NCBI GenBank assembly: GCA_017554445.1
Contig: JAFZIJ010000033.1
Location: 1-53,268, forward strand
Direction of reading: 5' to 3'
From: Victivallales bacterium
Lineage (GTDB): Bacteria; Verrucomicrobiota; Lentisphaeria; Oligosphaerales; Oligosphaeraceae
DNA: 53,268 bases
Numbering within the stretch: position 1 is the stretch's first letter; each line of letters starts with the position of its first letter. The translations under genes were made by a program, and so were the position numbers. The notes under the pieces were generated by a model. It saw only the letters and a program-made list of their open reading frames with translations, was not told where the DNA came from and ran no database searches. Of this stretch, positions 8,672 to 17,372 are shown piece after piece.

Positions 8672-9070
8672 ATGGAAAAATCATTAAAAATCATTATCTG
8701 CCTTTTCGCGATGCTTCTTCTGCCGGCCTGCGAAACATCGAGCGTCTCCACGTTCGAAAGTGAGCGGGCAGCGTTTGCAGATGCACGAAGTACTTGGAAG
8801 GCAGGAACTTCCACTTTTGATGAAATGGTCGCCAAATATGGACGCCCCTCCAACTTAGTGGATATCGACGGTGGTTTCGCCGCCCGCTGGCTCGAAAGGA
8901 GAACCATCACCAAGACGCCTCCCGTCTATGGCACCGCCAATCCTGTCCGTTCATTCGAGAATGAACTCAACAACCCGAAAAATGTCATGACTGTCACAAC
9001 CGCTCTCGAGGCGTTCTACAACAAATACGGCGTGTTGACGAATTTCAGAATCCAAGTCCTTGAACATTGA
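8672..9070 (+). CDS. Small lipoprotein, BamE/SmpA-like
   Basis: A 132-residue predicted lipoprotein: MEKSLKIIICLFAMLLLPAC is a type II signal with lipidated Cys20. The mature part contains W-x-AGTSTFDEMVAKYGRPSNLVDIDGG, which resembles the BamE/SmpA pattern (small domain beginning with a G-x-S/T-helix-'hG.P' motif, then a strand with dGG). BamE proteins assist outer-membrane protein assembly, but the match here is only by eye and the role is inference. It follows nadC by 25 bases; the downstream fhs promoter overlaps its last codons. An in-frame ATG at 8660 would add four residues. Confidence 0.7.
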   Translation: MEKSLKIIICLFAMLLLPACETSSVSTFESERAAFADARSTWKAGTSTFDEMVAKYGRPSNLVDIDGGFAARWLERRTITKTPPVYGTANPVRSFENELNNPKNVMTVTTALEAFYNKYGVLTNFRIQVLEH

Positions 9071-9087
9071 TTTTATACCTTTATAAT
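9060..9087 (+). promoter_or_regulatory. Sigma-70-type promoter for fhs
   Basis: TTGAAC (9060-9065) and a perfect TATAAT (9082-9087) are 16 bases apart. The -35 box overlaps the final codons of the preceding lipoprotein gene. The inferred start of transcription near 9094 leaves about 36 bases of leader before the ATG at 9130. It indicates that fhs can be expressed apart from the upstream series. Confidence 0.5.
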
Positions 9088-9129
9088 AATATTTTTCAAT
9101 CATATTGAAGCCATAATCAGGAGCAACCC

Positions 9130-10890
9130 ATGCTGGATCCAACCAAACTCGCAGACTGGCAAATCGCAGAAGCCGCAGAAGAAACCATGCTCCCCGTGCA
9201 GGAAATCGCACGCAAGCTCGGCGTTCTGGACTCCGAACTCATCCCGTGGGGACGGCAGCTGGCACGTATTGACCAGAAGGCCGTTCTGGAACGTCTAAAA
9301 GACGCTCCAAAAGGCAAATACATCGATGTGACCGCCATCACGCCGACGCCGCTCGGCGAAGGCAAGACCACCACCACGCTCGGTCTTGTCCAAGGCCTCG
9401 GCAAACTCGGCGCACGCGTCTCCGGCGGCATCCGCCAGCCCTCCGGCGGACCGACATTCAATATCAAAGGTTCCGCGGCCGGCGGCGGTCTCGCGCAATG
9501 CATCCCGTTGACGCCGTTCTCATTAGGCCTCACGGGCGACATCGACCGCATCACCAACGCCCACAATCTCGCCATGGTCGCCCTCACCGCCCGCATGCAG
9601 CATGAACGCAACTATGACGACGCACAGCTCGCCAAACGCAATCTCAAACGCCTTGACATTGATCCCAACCGTGTGCAAATGAAGTGGATCATGGACTTCT
9701 GCGCACAGGCTCTCCGCAACATCACCATCGGCAAAGGCGGCAAGATGGACGGCTTCGAAATGGAATCCGGCTTCGCCATTTCCGTCTCCTCCGAAATCAT
9801 GGCCATTCTCGCTGTCGCGGAAGATCTTGCGGATCTGCGCAAACGCATCGGCAAAATCGTCGTCGCCTATTCGAAATCCGGCGCCCCTGTCACGACGGCC
9901 GACTTGGAAGTCGATGGCGCGATGACCGCCTGGATGGTCGAAGCCCTCAATCCGACACTCATGCAGTCCATCGAAGGCCAGCCGATTCTCGTCCATGCGG
10001 GACCGTTCGCAAACATCGCAATCGGACAGAGTTCCATCATCGCAGATAAGATTGGAACCGCCCTTTCCGAATACCATGTCACGGAATCCGGCTTCGGTGC
10101 GGACATCGGTTTCGAAAAGTTCTGGAATCTGAAATGCCGTTATTCCGGCCTGAAACCGGACTGCGTCGTCGTCGTCGCCACCATTCGCGCCCTTAAGATG
10201 CACGGCGGCGGCCCCGAAGTCAAGCCCGGTCTGAAACTAGACGAAGCCTACACGAAGGAAAATCTCGGCCTGCTCGAAAAAGGCTGCGATAACCTCCTCG
10301 CCCATATCGAAACCGTCAAGAAGGCGGGCGTCAAGCCTGTCGTTTGCATCAACAGCTTCTACACGGACACGCCGGCGGAAATCGCCCTCGTCCGCAAGAT
10401 TTCCGAACAGGCGGGCGCCTATGCGGCCCTGTCCGAGCATTGGCTCAAAGGCGGCGAAGGTGCCATCGAACTGGCCGAAGCCGTCAAGACCGCCGCGAAC
10501 GAACCGAACAACTTCCACTTCCTCTACAATCTCGACACGCCGCTCAAAGAACGCGTCGAACTCATTGCAAAGGAAGTATATGGAGCAGACGGCGTCGAAT
10601 TCCTCCCTGCTGCGCAGGAGAAACTCGAACAACTCTCAAAGGATCCGGAACTGGCCAGCATGGGTACATGCATGGTCAAGACGCACCTCAGTCTCTCCCA
10701 CGATCCGACCGTCAAAGGCCGCCCGCGCGGCTTCACCCTGCCTGTCCGCGACATTCTTGTCTATAAAGGCGCGGGCTTCGTCGTTCCCGTCGCCGGCGAC
10801 ATCAAACTGATGCCCGGAACGGGTTCCGATCCAGGCTTCCGCCGCATCGACGTCGATGTCAACACAGGCAAAGTCCACGGCTTGTTCTAA
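9130..10890 (+). CDS. fhs: Formate-tetrahydrofolate ligase (10-formyl-THF synthetase)
   Basis: ATP-dependent ligation of formate to tetrahydrofolate, feeding one-carbon units to purines and, in anaerobes, formate assimilation. Motifs visible are the P-loop [11 protein letters not shown] (about residues 72-82), [39 protein letters not shown], and [19 protein letters not shown] with the following [15 protein letters not shown]. The length (586) is slightly above the common 555-560, mainly through the N-terminal region. Having this enzyme is typical of anaerobic fermenters. It has its own promoter and no other one-carbon genes beside it. Confidence 0.97.
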   Translation: MLDPTKLADWQIAEAAEETMLPVQEIARKLGVLDSELIPWGRQLARIDQKAVLERLKDAPKGKYIDVTAITPTPLGEGKTTTTLGLVQGLGKLGARVSGGIRQPSGGPTFNIKGSAAGGGLAQCIPLTPFSLGLTGDIDRITNAHNLAMVALTARMQHERNYDDAQLAKRNLKRLDIDPNRVQMKWIMDFCAQALRNITIGKGGKMDGFEMESGFAISVSSEIMAILAVAEDLADLRKRIGKIVVAYSKSGAPVTTADLEVDGAMTAWMVEALNPTLMQSIEGQPILVHAGPFANIAIGQSSIIADKIGTALSEYHVTESGFGADIGFEKFWNLKCRYSGLKPDCVVVVATIRALKMHGGGPEVKPGLKLDEAYTKENLGLLEKGCDNLLAHIETVKKAGVKPVVCINSFYTDTPAEIALVRKISEQAGAYAALSEHWLKGGEGAIELAEAVKTAANEPNNFHFLYNLDTPLKERVELIAKEVYGADGVEFLPAAQEKLEQLSKDPELASMGTCMVKTHLSLSHDPTVKGRPRGFTLPVRDILVYKGAGFVVPVAGDIKLMPGTGSDPGFRRIDVDVNTGKVHGLF

Positions 10891-10901
10891 CCACCATAAC
10901 C

Positions 10902-10952
10902 CCATAAGCCATAGGCCATTAGCCATAAGCCATTAGCCATAGGCCATTAGCC
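10902..10952 (+). repeat. Short-word imperfect tandem repeat after fhs
   Basis: Directly after fhs the spacer consists of a chain of CCATAAGC, CCATAGGC, CCATTAGC words, a 7-bp unit repeated about seven times with single-base variation. It ends just before the next ATG. It has no hairpin with a T tract. Similar word-chains (different words) occur at 38087-38120, 39528-39551 and 46811-46839, always abutting stop or start codons. Confidence 0.75.
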
Positions 10953-10956
10953 TCCC

Positions 10957-11667
10957 ATGTCCACTCCATCCCCAGAAGAAATCGAACGCGCCAAGCATGA
11001 GAACTGGCTTCAGATGTGTCTGGAGCAGTTCCATCGCAGCCGTGGGGAAGAGTGGGCCAACGGCATCTCCCATCTCATCGGCGTCATCTTCGGTATCGTC
11101 GGACTGACGCTCATGTGCGTCTTTTCCGCGCAAGTCGGCACTGCGAAAGACGTCACTGGATGCGCTATTTTCGGAACGGCATTGATCCTGCTCTACACGT
11201 TCTCCATGCTCTACCATGTGTTCACGAACTTCCGTGCGAAACGCATCTTCCAGATTCTGGATCACTGTGGTATATTTCTTTTAATCGCAGGAAGTTACAC
11301 ACCATGTGTACTGATGCTCCTTCCCCCGAAGATAGGCTGGACGATCTTCGGCTTGCAATGGGGCCTCGCCGTCGCGGGAATTCTTATTTCATGCCTTTGC
11401 AAGCCAAAATTATCGGACATTCTGACGTTGCCCATCTATCTCATCATGGGGTGGATGATTGTCGTCGCCTTTCCGCAGCTCCGCCAAACTCTCAGCTCGA
11501 CTGGCTTCGCGGTCCTACTGGCTGAAGGCATCACCTACACGGTGGGCGTCGTCTTCTTTATCATGGACAAAGTTCCTTACATGCATTTTATCGGGCATCT
11601 TTTCGTTCTCGGCGGCTCTGTCTGCCATTGGGTCTGCATCACGTTCTGCGTACTTCCAAAGGAATAG
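10957..11667 (+). CDS. trhA: Hemolysin III / TrhA family seven-helix membrane protein
   Basis: A 236-residue integral membrane protein of the hemolysin III (YqfA/PAQR-related) family. The conserved early motif EEWANGISHLIGVIFG, the S-x-x-YH-x-F pattern (TFSMLYHVFTNFRAKRIFQILDH), the FLLIAGSYTP signature and a C-terminal H-x-x-G-H-x-F-V-L-GG region (FIGHLFVLGGSVCH) are all seen; His/Asp residues form the family's metal-like site. Seven hydrophobic segments fit. Despite the historic name, most bacterial members are implicated in membrane homeostasis rather than lysis. It starts 66 bases after fhs and is followed four bases later by an RNA methyltransferase. Confidence 0.9.
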   Translation: MSTPSPEEIERAKHENWLQMCLEQFHRSRGEEWANGISHLIGVIFGIVGLTLMCVFSAQVGTAKDVTGCAIFGTALILLYTFSMLYHVFTNFRAKRIFQILDHCGIFLLIAGSYTPCVLMLLPPKIGWTIFGLQWGLAVAGILISCLCKPKLSDILTLPIYLIMGWMIVVAFPQLRQTLSSTGFAVLLAEGITYTVGVVFFIMDKVPYMHFIGHLFVLGGSVCHWVCITFCVLPKE

Positions 11668-11671
11668 CAAT

Positions 11672-12466
11672 ATGCCAATTACCAATCGGTTACGCAAAAC
11701 ATGCCAGGCAACCGCCAGCCATCATAGCCGTCGGAAGAACGACCAGTTCATCGCCGAAGGCCTCCGTTGCTGCCGTGAAGCCGTCACACGCCGTCCTGAA
11801 TGGATCGACACTCTGTTCTTCTCCGATTCATTCGCCAAAACTGACGATGCCCGCCAATTGGCCGTCTTCGCCACGCGTCATGATCTTTCACCGGAAGTCA
11901 TTTCAGACAAAGAACTTGCACAATTGTCGGACACATTGGCCCCACAAGGCATCCTGGCTATTTTAAACAGGCCTGAACCTACTCCGCCTGAACAACTTGC
12001 GGAACCATTTACACTTGTTCTCGATCGTGTTTCAGAGCCCGGTAACATGGGCACCATCCTCCGCACGGCATGGGCCATCGGCCTCACGCAGGTCTGGCTC
12101 GTGAAAGGCGGAGCGGATCCATTCGCGCCAAAAGTCGTCCGCGCGGGCATGGGTGCCCAATTCGCCCTATCCCTCCCGTCGCTTGATTCACTGGCTGATG
12201 CGAAAGATCGTTTCAAGTCATTGGGCGGCAATCAATTCTGGCTGACGCTCCCGCAAGCGGACATTTCCCTTTTTGACGAACAGAAGTTCTCTTTTGAAAA
12301 ATCCGCCTTGGTCATCGGCAACGAAGCCAACGGTGTCAGCGACACATCGCTCGGCGAAGGCGTCACCATTCCCATGCCCGGCCATGCGGAATCGCTGAAC
12401 GCCGCGCAGGCCGCCACCGTCTTTTTGTGCGAAGCCGTCCGCCGCAAGCTTTTCAAGGAGGGATGA
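11672..12466 (+). CDS. SpoU/TrmH-family RNA 2'-O-methyltransferase
   Basis: A 264-residue SPOUT-class RNA ribose methyltransferase with an N-terminal RNA-binding substrate domain (ASHHSRRKNDQFIAEGLRCCREAV) and a C-terminal knotted SAM domain. The three motifs are DRVSEPGNMGTILRTAWAIG, LVIGNEANGVSD and PMPGHAESLNAAQAATVFL. The architecture matches RlmB/TsnR-like 23S rRNA enzymes, but the target cannot be named. The ATG at 11672 is preceded by AAAGGA; the frame stays open upstream but that part overlaps the trhA coding region in another frame. The end abuts the oppF leader. Confidence 0.9.
   Translation: MPITNRLRKTCQATASHHSRRKNDQFIAEGLRCCREAVTRRPEWIDTLFFSDSFAKTDDARQLAVFATRHDLSPEVISDKELAQLSDTLAPQGILAILNRPEPTPPEQLAEPFTLVLDRVSEPGNMGTILRTAWAIGLTQVWLVKGGADPFAPKVVRAGMGAQFALSLPSLDSLADAKDRFKSLGGNQFWLTLPQADISLFDEQKFSFEKSALVIGNEANGVSDTSLGEGVTIPMPGHAESLNAAQAATVFLCEAVRRKLFKEG
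12455..12461 (+). promoter_or_regulatory. Shine-Dalgarno deciding the oppF start
   Basis: AAGGAGG ends 10 bases before the ATG at 12472 but only one base before another in-frame ATG at 12463. Normal spacing favours 12472. The site lies inside the last codons of the methyltransferase gene, so translation of the two is probably coupled. Confidence 0.55.
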
Positions 12467-12471
12467 TCACG

Positions 12472-13428
12472 ATGTCCAACCTCCTTGAAGTCAAGAATCT
12501 ACGGGTATGGTTCCCAATCCGCCACGGCATTCTGAATCTCGTGTCGGGCCATGTCAAAGCAGTTGACGATGTCTCGCTGACCATCGCCGAAGGCGAGACG
12601 CTTGGTCTTGTCGGTGAATCCGGTTGCGGCAAAACCACGCTTGGCCGTGCCGTTCTCGGATTGGAAAAAGTCCATTCCGGACAAGTTTTGTTTGAAGGAC
12701 ATGACTTCACGGCCATGCCGGAATCGCGCCGCCGCCAGTTCCGCCGTCATTGCCAAATGATTTTCCAAGATCCGTATGCGTCTCTCAATCCGCGCATGAC
12801 CGCCATGGAACTGGTAACGGAAGGCCTTAAGCATCATGGACTTCTGAAAGACGAAACGCCGCATGACGCCGCCGTCAGACTCATGCGAGAAGTCGGCCTG
12901 GACGAAGAGAGCATGTACCGCTATCCGCACGAATTCTCCGGCGGGCAACGGCAGCGAATCAGTATCGCGCGGGCCATCTCCCTCAAGCCAAGCCTTGTCA
13001 TCTGCGACGAACCAGTCAGCGCTTTGGACGTCTCCGTGCAAGCGCAGGTCATCAATCTACTGATGGATCTACGCGAACGGCACAATCTCTCCTATATGTT
13101 CATTTCACATGACTTAAGCGTTGTTCGACATATTTCGCAACGCGTCGCCGTCATGTATTTGGGGCATATTGTCGAGACGGGAACGGTCGAACAGGTCATG
13201 GAAGATCCCATCCATCCTTATACCAAGGCGTTGCTGTCCTCCGCACCCATGCCTGGCCGTCCGCCGCGTGAACGCATCATTCTCACAGGCGAGATGCCAT
13301 CGCCCGCGAATCCGCCGGCGGGTTGCCCCTTCCATCCACGCTGTCCGCACGCCACGGCGGAATGCGCCACGAAAATGCCGCCGCTCGAAACCCGCGACGG
13401 CCGCCTCGTGGCCTGCCTGAAGGCGTAA
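12472..13428 (+). CDS. oppF: Oligopeptide/dipeptide ABC transporter ATPase, OppF/DppF type (orphan)
   Basis: A 318-residue ABC ATPase that energises peptide uptake in the Opp/Dpp class. Walker A GESGCGKTT, the Q-loop QMIFQDPYASLNPRMT, the signature FSGGQRQRISIARA, Walker B LVICDEPVSALDVS and the class-specific C-terminal oligopeptide-transporter extension (PSPANPPAGCPFHPRCPHATAEC, with its Cys residues) are present. The usual partners (OppA, OppB, OppC, OppD) are absent; its neighbours are an RNA methyltransferase and, convergently, a sugar kinase seven bases away. Either the rest of the transporter is elsewhere, or this subunit serves another permease. Confidence 0.92.
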   Translation: MSNLLEVKNLRVWFPIRHGILNLVSGHVKAVDDVSLTIAEGETLGLVGESGCGKTTLGRAVLGLEKVHSGQVLFEGHDFTAMPESRRRQFRRHCQMIFQDPYASLNPRMTAMELVTEGLKHHGLLKDETPHDAAVRLMREVGLDEESMYRYPHEFSGGQRQRISIARAISLKPSLVICDEPVSALDVSVQAQVINLLMDLRERHNLSYMFISHDLSVVRHISQRVAVMYLGHIVETGTVEQVMEDPIHPYTKALLSSAPMPGRPPRERIILTGEMPSPANPPAGCPFHPRCPHATAECATKMPPLETRDGRLVACLKA

Positions 13429-13435
13429 AATCGCC

Positions 13436-14566
13436 TTATCCTTTCTTCCACACGCCTTTGGCGTCTTGTGACCAGCCTGTTTCGTTCAACGAAATGGCCT
13501 TCGTCTCCCAGCCGGCGTTGATGCGGGCCATCGTCTCATCCCATGTTCTGATGCCGCTCAATGAATCCGCCGCCTCCACGTTGCAGGCTCCGACGGCTGC
13601 GGAGAACAGTCCTGCGTCGTACAACGGCAGGCTGCGCAGCATCGCGCAGAGGAAGGCGCCAATACTGGAATCGCCCGCGCCCGTCGCGCCTTTGAAGCAG
13701 GACTCCTTGAAAATCGGGAAGATATATTCGCGATTGGCCCATTGATCGATGCAGTCCGGTTTGCCGGCTCCCATCTTCGCAAGACGATCCGCTCCAGCCG
13801 TGCGGATGTACATGCCGCGCGCGCCAAGCTTCACGGCCGCCACTGCCGCGCCCATGGCGAGCATTTGGTCGCCAAGAACCGACAACTCAGAGGCGGAAAG
13901 ATTGTCGCCTTTACCGAACTTGCTGCGATCCAACATGTAAAGCAATTCATCAGCGCTCGGCATGAAGACATCGACATACGGCAGCGTCCGTTCCAAAACG
14001 CCCTTCCAATCCACCTGTCCGGCTGGTCCGGAAGCGTCCGGCATGCCTGGATCCATGGACGTTGTCACGCCAAGTTCTTTGGCAGTTTTGTACATTTTTG
14101 TTAGTTCCTGTGCATCATTGGCATACATATTCGCCATAAAGCACGGATAGCCAAAATGGAACAACGCGCTTTCCTTCACTTGTGACCAATTCACATCCGC
14201 ACAGCCATAATTCATGTTCGCGCCCGGACAATGCAGGAAAATACGATCGACGCCCGGTATGTTGACAACGACCGTGTAGGACGACGCCACGCCCGGAACG
14301 ACGGCCATTCCGGCCTCCAGACCAGGCTGCCGTTTCTTCAGGATGCCCAGAATCTGTTCGCCGAATGAATCGTCGCCAACCTTGCCCATGAGCAGGACGG
14401 GCGTTCCCAGAATATGCATCGTCATGCCTGTGTTGGAAACGGCACCGCCTGTCGCAAACGTCGGCGCACCAACTTCATACAAACGACCAGGCGTCAAATC
14501 GACATGATTCTCAAACGCGGGAATGACATCCAGGCAGATATGGCCGGCTATGACTGCTTTCTTCAT
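13436..14566 (-). CDS. PfkB-family carbohydrate kinase
   Basis: A 376-residue ribokinase-like sugar kinase. The N-terminal substrate region AGHICLDVIPAF, the GGAVSNTGMTMHILG motif, and the C-terminal anion-hole/catalytic signature GATGAGDSSIGAFL (catalytic Asp in GAGD) are clear. Members phosphorylate ribose, fructose, adenosine or sugar-phosphates; the extended length over a typical 310 suggests inserts but does not reveal the substrate. The ATG has a strong GGAGG site. It is the last gene of a minus operon rph-mreC-pfkB and converges on oppF with only seven bases between stops and no obvious terminator. Confidence 0.9.
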   Translation of the reverse strand: MKKAVIAGHICLDVIPAFENHVDLTPGRLYEVGAPTFATGGAVSNTGMTMHILGTPVLLMGKVGDDSFGEQILGILKKRQPGLEAGMAVVPGVASSYTVVVNIPGVDRIFLHCPGANMNYGCADVNWSQVKESALFHFGYPCFMANMYANDAQELTKMYKTAKELGVTTSMDPGMPDASGPAGQVDWKGVLERTLPYVDVFMPSADELLYMLDRSKFGKGDNLSASELSVLGDQMLAMGAAVAAVKLGARGMYIRTAGADRLAKMGAGKPDCIDQWANREYIFPIFKESCFKGATGAGDSSIGAFLCAMLRSLPLYDAGLFSAAVGACNVEAADSLSGIRTWDETMARINAGWETKAISLNETGWSQDAKGVWKKG

Positions 14567-14606
14567 AATGATCCTCCAAAATTCCTTTTATATAGGTATG
14601 ACAAAT

Positions 14607-15437
14607 TCACTGATTCTTCTTCAACAGCACCGTAACGAAACGCACATCCTGAAGTTCCGCGTATGGCTTGACGCGTAGCATGGCCCGCGCATGTTCAATA
14701 TCTTCCTTCACTTTTCCTTCCACTTCAACGACTTCGCCAATCGGCAACCCGCCGGGCATCAGAACGCCCAAGCCAGACGTCCGAACTTTCATGCCCGCCA
14801 TGGCCTCGATGTCCAATGGCAGGAAATCCACTTGGCAACGATAAGCACTCGCCCTGTCCGTCCCTTTCTCGCCATGCAACACGCCTGCGTCTCCCGTGCT
14901 CCCAATGGTCACGCTGAAACGGCAATTCGGCGAAAGAACCGTCTCCACCATCGATTGATGGCGCTCCACCTTCGCGACACGCCCTGCCACGTTTCCCGCC
15001 TGCATGACGACTGCCCCCACTGTCACGCCTTCCGTCATCCCTTTGTCGATTGTGAACGTATAGTCCCACAGAACAGGATCGCGCACAATGACTTCCGCCG
15101 GTAGCATTGTCCAGCCCGGATGCCGTTCCAGTTCGGACATTTTGCGCAATTGCGAATTCTCCGTCCGCAAATCCCTCGCAGCACTGACCTGCAGCTGCAA
15201 TTCCAGCACCTGCTTCTCCAGTTCGCGGATCTTTTTGTCCTTCGCGGCCGTCTCTTCGTCAACCCACTCCGCCGCAACGTCTTTTGAATCAGACGCCTTC
15301 CGCCAGATTTTCACGAACGGCCGTGTCACGGCATGGGACGTCCGTTCACCGAACGCTCCGAACACAAACAGCCCAAGCCCCAACAGGACCAGCCCGCAGA
15401 GCAAGAATGCAAGTTTTTTTGTCTCCAGTTGTATCAT
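14607..15437 (-). CDS. mreC: Rod-shape-determining protein MreC
   Basis: A 276-residue bitopic periplasmic scaffold that links the MreB cytoskeleton to the cell-wall elongation machinery (RodA/PBP2). One membrane helix (about residues 9-27), a coiled coil (DKKIRELEKQVLELQLQVSAARDL, about 66-100) and the beta-domain with VIVRDPVLWDYTFTIDKG and the GLGVLMPGGLPIGEV strand typical of MreC are visible. MreB and MreD are not adjacent, which is less usual; rodA is 3 kb away on the other strand. It starts nine bases after rph. Confidence 0.93.
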   Translation of the reverse strand: MIQLETKKLAFLLCGLVLLGLGLFVFGAFGERTSHAVTRPFVKIWRKASDSKDVAAEWVDEETAAKDKKIRELEKQVLELQLQVSAARDLRTENSQLRKMSELERHPGWTMLPAEVIVRDPVLWDYTFTIDKGMTEGVTVGAVVMQAGNVAGRVAKVERHQSMVETVLSPNCRFSVTIGSTGDAGVLHGEKGTDRASAYRCQVDFLPLDIEAMAGMKVRTSGLGVLMPGGLPIGEVVEVEGKVKEDIEHARAMLRVKPYAELQDVRFVTVLLKKNQ

Positions 15438-15446
15438 ATTGCAAAA

Positions 15447-16181
15447 TCAAATCTTATAGGACTTGATTGCCGCCTCCTGTAAAGCGAAGATCTCCTTCAG
15501 GCCTTTCTTGGCCAGCCCTAACAGTGTTGTCAAATCGTCATCACCGAACGTCGCCTCCTCGCCGCTCCCCTGCAATTCGACGAAACGCCCCGCGTCCGTC
15601 ATGATGACATTCATATCCACATCCGCCGCCGAATCTTCCACGTAGCACAAATCCAACAGCCCTTCACCCTGCAACAGACCGACGCTTACGGCCGCGACGC
15701 GGTTCAGCAACGGCCATTCCGTCAGCTTCCCTTCTGCCATCAATTTTTTCGCGGCCAGTTCCAACGCGACGCTCGCGCCTGTGATGGACGCGCAACGCGT
15801 CCCGCCGTCCGCGTCGATGACGTCGCAGTCGATATGGAACGTCATGCCGGGCAGTTTCTCCAAATCAACCGCCGCCCGCAGACTGCGGCCAATCAGCCGC
15901 TGGATTTCCGAACTGCGGCCGGACAGCTTTCCGCGAACCGCCTCACGCTCCGTACGTGTCTCCGTTGACGACGGAAGCATCTGGTATTCAGCGGTTATCC
16001 AACCACCAGGCTTGTTCTGTTCCTTCATCCACCGCGGCACGGCGTCTTCCACGCTAACGGCGCAGATCACACGTGTCCCGCCAAACGTCACCAAAACCGA
16101 TCCAGCCGGATGTTTTTGGAAACCGCACTGAAAACTCACAGGGCGAAGATCTGTATTTCTACGTTTGTCAATTCGTTCCAT
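15447..16181 (-). CDS. rph: Ribonuclease PH
   Basis: Phosphorolytic 3'-to-5' exoribonuclease that trims tRNA 3' ends. The full-length 244-residue protein shows the family's RPVSFQCGFQKHPAGSVLVTFGGTRVICAVSVED start, the PRWMKEQNKPGGWITAEYQMLPSST segment, the SGRSSEIQRLIGRSLRA phosphate-binding motif and the DCDVIDADGGTRCASITGA active-site region. First gene of the rph-mreC-pfkB minus operon; the divergent lipoprotein starts 87 bases away, so a shared promoter region lies at 16182-16268 (AT-rich, no convincing boxes). Confidence 0.96.
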   Translation of the reverse strand: MERIDKRRNTDLRPVSFQCGFQKHPAGSVLVTFGGTRVICAVSVEDAVPRWMKEQNKPGGWITAEYQMLPSSTETRTEREAVRGKLSGRSSEIQRLIGRSLRAAVDLEKLPGMTFHIDCDVIDADGGTRCASITGASVALELAAKKLMAEGKLTEWPLLNRVAAVSVGLLQGEGLLDLCYVEDSAADVDMNVIMTDAGRFVELQGSGEEATFGDDDLTTLLGLAKKGLKEIFALQEAAIKSYKI

Positions 16182-16268
16182 CTTGCTTAATTCCTCTAAT
16201 TGTGATATGTTATTTAATTGTGTCTTTTTTGTCTTTCATTTCGTACATCCTTATAACTTGATTTATCA

Positions 16269-17372
16269 ATGGGACTTTGCCAATTATCAGCGGAAATTTT
16301 CATCGTCATTTTTATGACGATTTGCCTTTGCGGCTGCAATGACAACGCAAAAGCCCCTGATTATGACAATTTCCGAGCGGACATGACGATCCAATCCGTT
16401 GAGCAAATCAATCTCGGGCAGACAGAGAAAGCCATCGAAACTCTCAAAGAATTCCGCCAGAAGGCGCCAGAAGATCCTTTTCCTGTCGCTGCAACGCGTA
16501 TAGAGGAAATCCGCCTTGAGGTCGAAAAAGCCAACAAGCTCCTGCGCGCCGGCAATATCAACGAGCTCGGCCTGTTATTGCAAAAAATTGAAACGGAAGG
16601 GAATGCAAGTCCGGAAATTCTTGCGTTCCGCGCCGCCCCGCCCGCCTTGGAAGCTCTCGCCAAATTCTGCGCGCGCATGCCGTGGGAACGCTCTTCGGAC
16701 ATCACGGACGGCTTCGAACTCCTCCGCCCGTATATGAACATTCTGAAAAGTTCCGCCGCATTCAATGCATTCGAAGCGTTCCAGCAGTCGAAATTCGAAA
16801 CAATGAAACATGATGAACAGCTCCATGACATCGAAGCCATGCTGAACAAACTGGACCGCGAAGCCATCAGCGGCAACGCGAAAACCGTCCAAGCCGCCAT
16901 TGAAGCCCTGCAGGCCAAATATCCGCATAACGCCTTCTTCGCCTGCCAGTCCTTCCAATCCGCGGCGGATATCGCCGCCTTGAATGTTAATCTAGAAGGC
17001 ATTCCATACGGGCGCGAAGCGTTGGAAATCGCCGCCGCCATCCGTTGGGAAGGTCTGTCGGAATCCGCCCGCCGCGGCATCGCGAAGCTCGTCGCCAAAA
17101 CACCGCAGACGTATAGCGGAGCATGGCTTTCCGCCTTGAATGGCGACCGCGCCGCATCCGTTGATTTCTTCAACCAAATCAGAACGGCCGTCCCATTGAT
17201 ACAGCCTAATCAAAAAATTATCGCATCACTTTTGAAACTTAACGAGGCGCCGCCAGTCAAAGACGACTGGAGCAGACGCTCCCCCTGTCCGGGCGTCCCG
17301 GAATCCATCGCGCAAATTTTGTCAGTCGGTTTACATAACACACCAAACACCAAACAAAAGGAAAACAAATGA
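16269..17372 (+). CDS. Predicted lipoprotein of unknown function, helical
   Basis: A 367-residue protein I do not recognise. The N-terminus has a hydrophobic segment ending in LCGC, a lipobox giving Cys23 as the lipidation site. The mature part is alpha-helical and alanine-rich, with TPR-like spacing (QTEKAIETLKEFRQKAPEDPFPVAAT; KANKLLRAGNINELGLLLQK; AMLNKLDREAISGNAKTVQAAIEALQAKYPHNAF), suggesting a helical-repeat interaction protein. Its stop overlaps the start of the PpiC chaperone gene by four bases, so the two are coupled and it may work with that chaperone in the periplasm. Function is otherwise open. Confidence 0.7.
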   Translation: MGLCQLSAEIFIVIFMTICLCGCNDNAKAPDYDNFRADMTIQSVEQINLGQTEKAIETLKEFRQKAPEDPFPVAATRIEEIRLEVEKANKLLRAGNINELGLLLQKIETEGNASPEILAFRAAPPALEALAKFCARMPWERSSDITDGFELLRPYMNILKSSAAFNAFEAFQQSKFETMKHDEQLHDIEAMLNKLDREAISGNAKTVQAAIEALQAKYPHNAFFACQSFQSAADIAALNVNLEGIPYGREALEIAAAIRWEGLSESARRGIAKLVAKTPQTYSGAWLSALNGDRAASVDFFNQIRTAVPLIQPNQKIIASLLKLNEAPPVKDDWSRRSPCPGVPESIAQILSVGLHNTPNTKQKENK

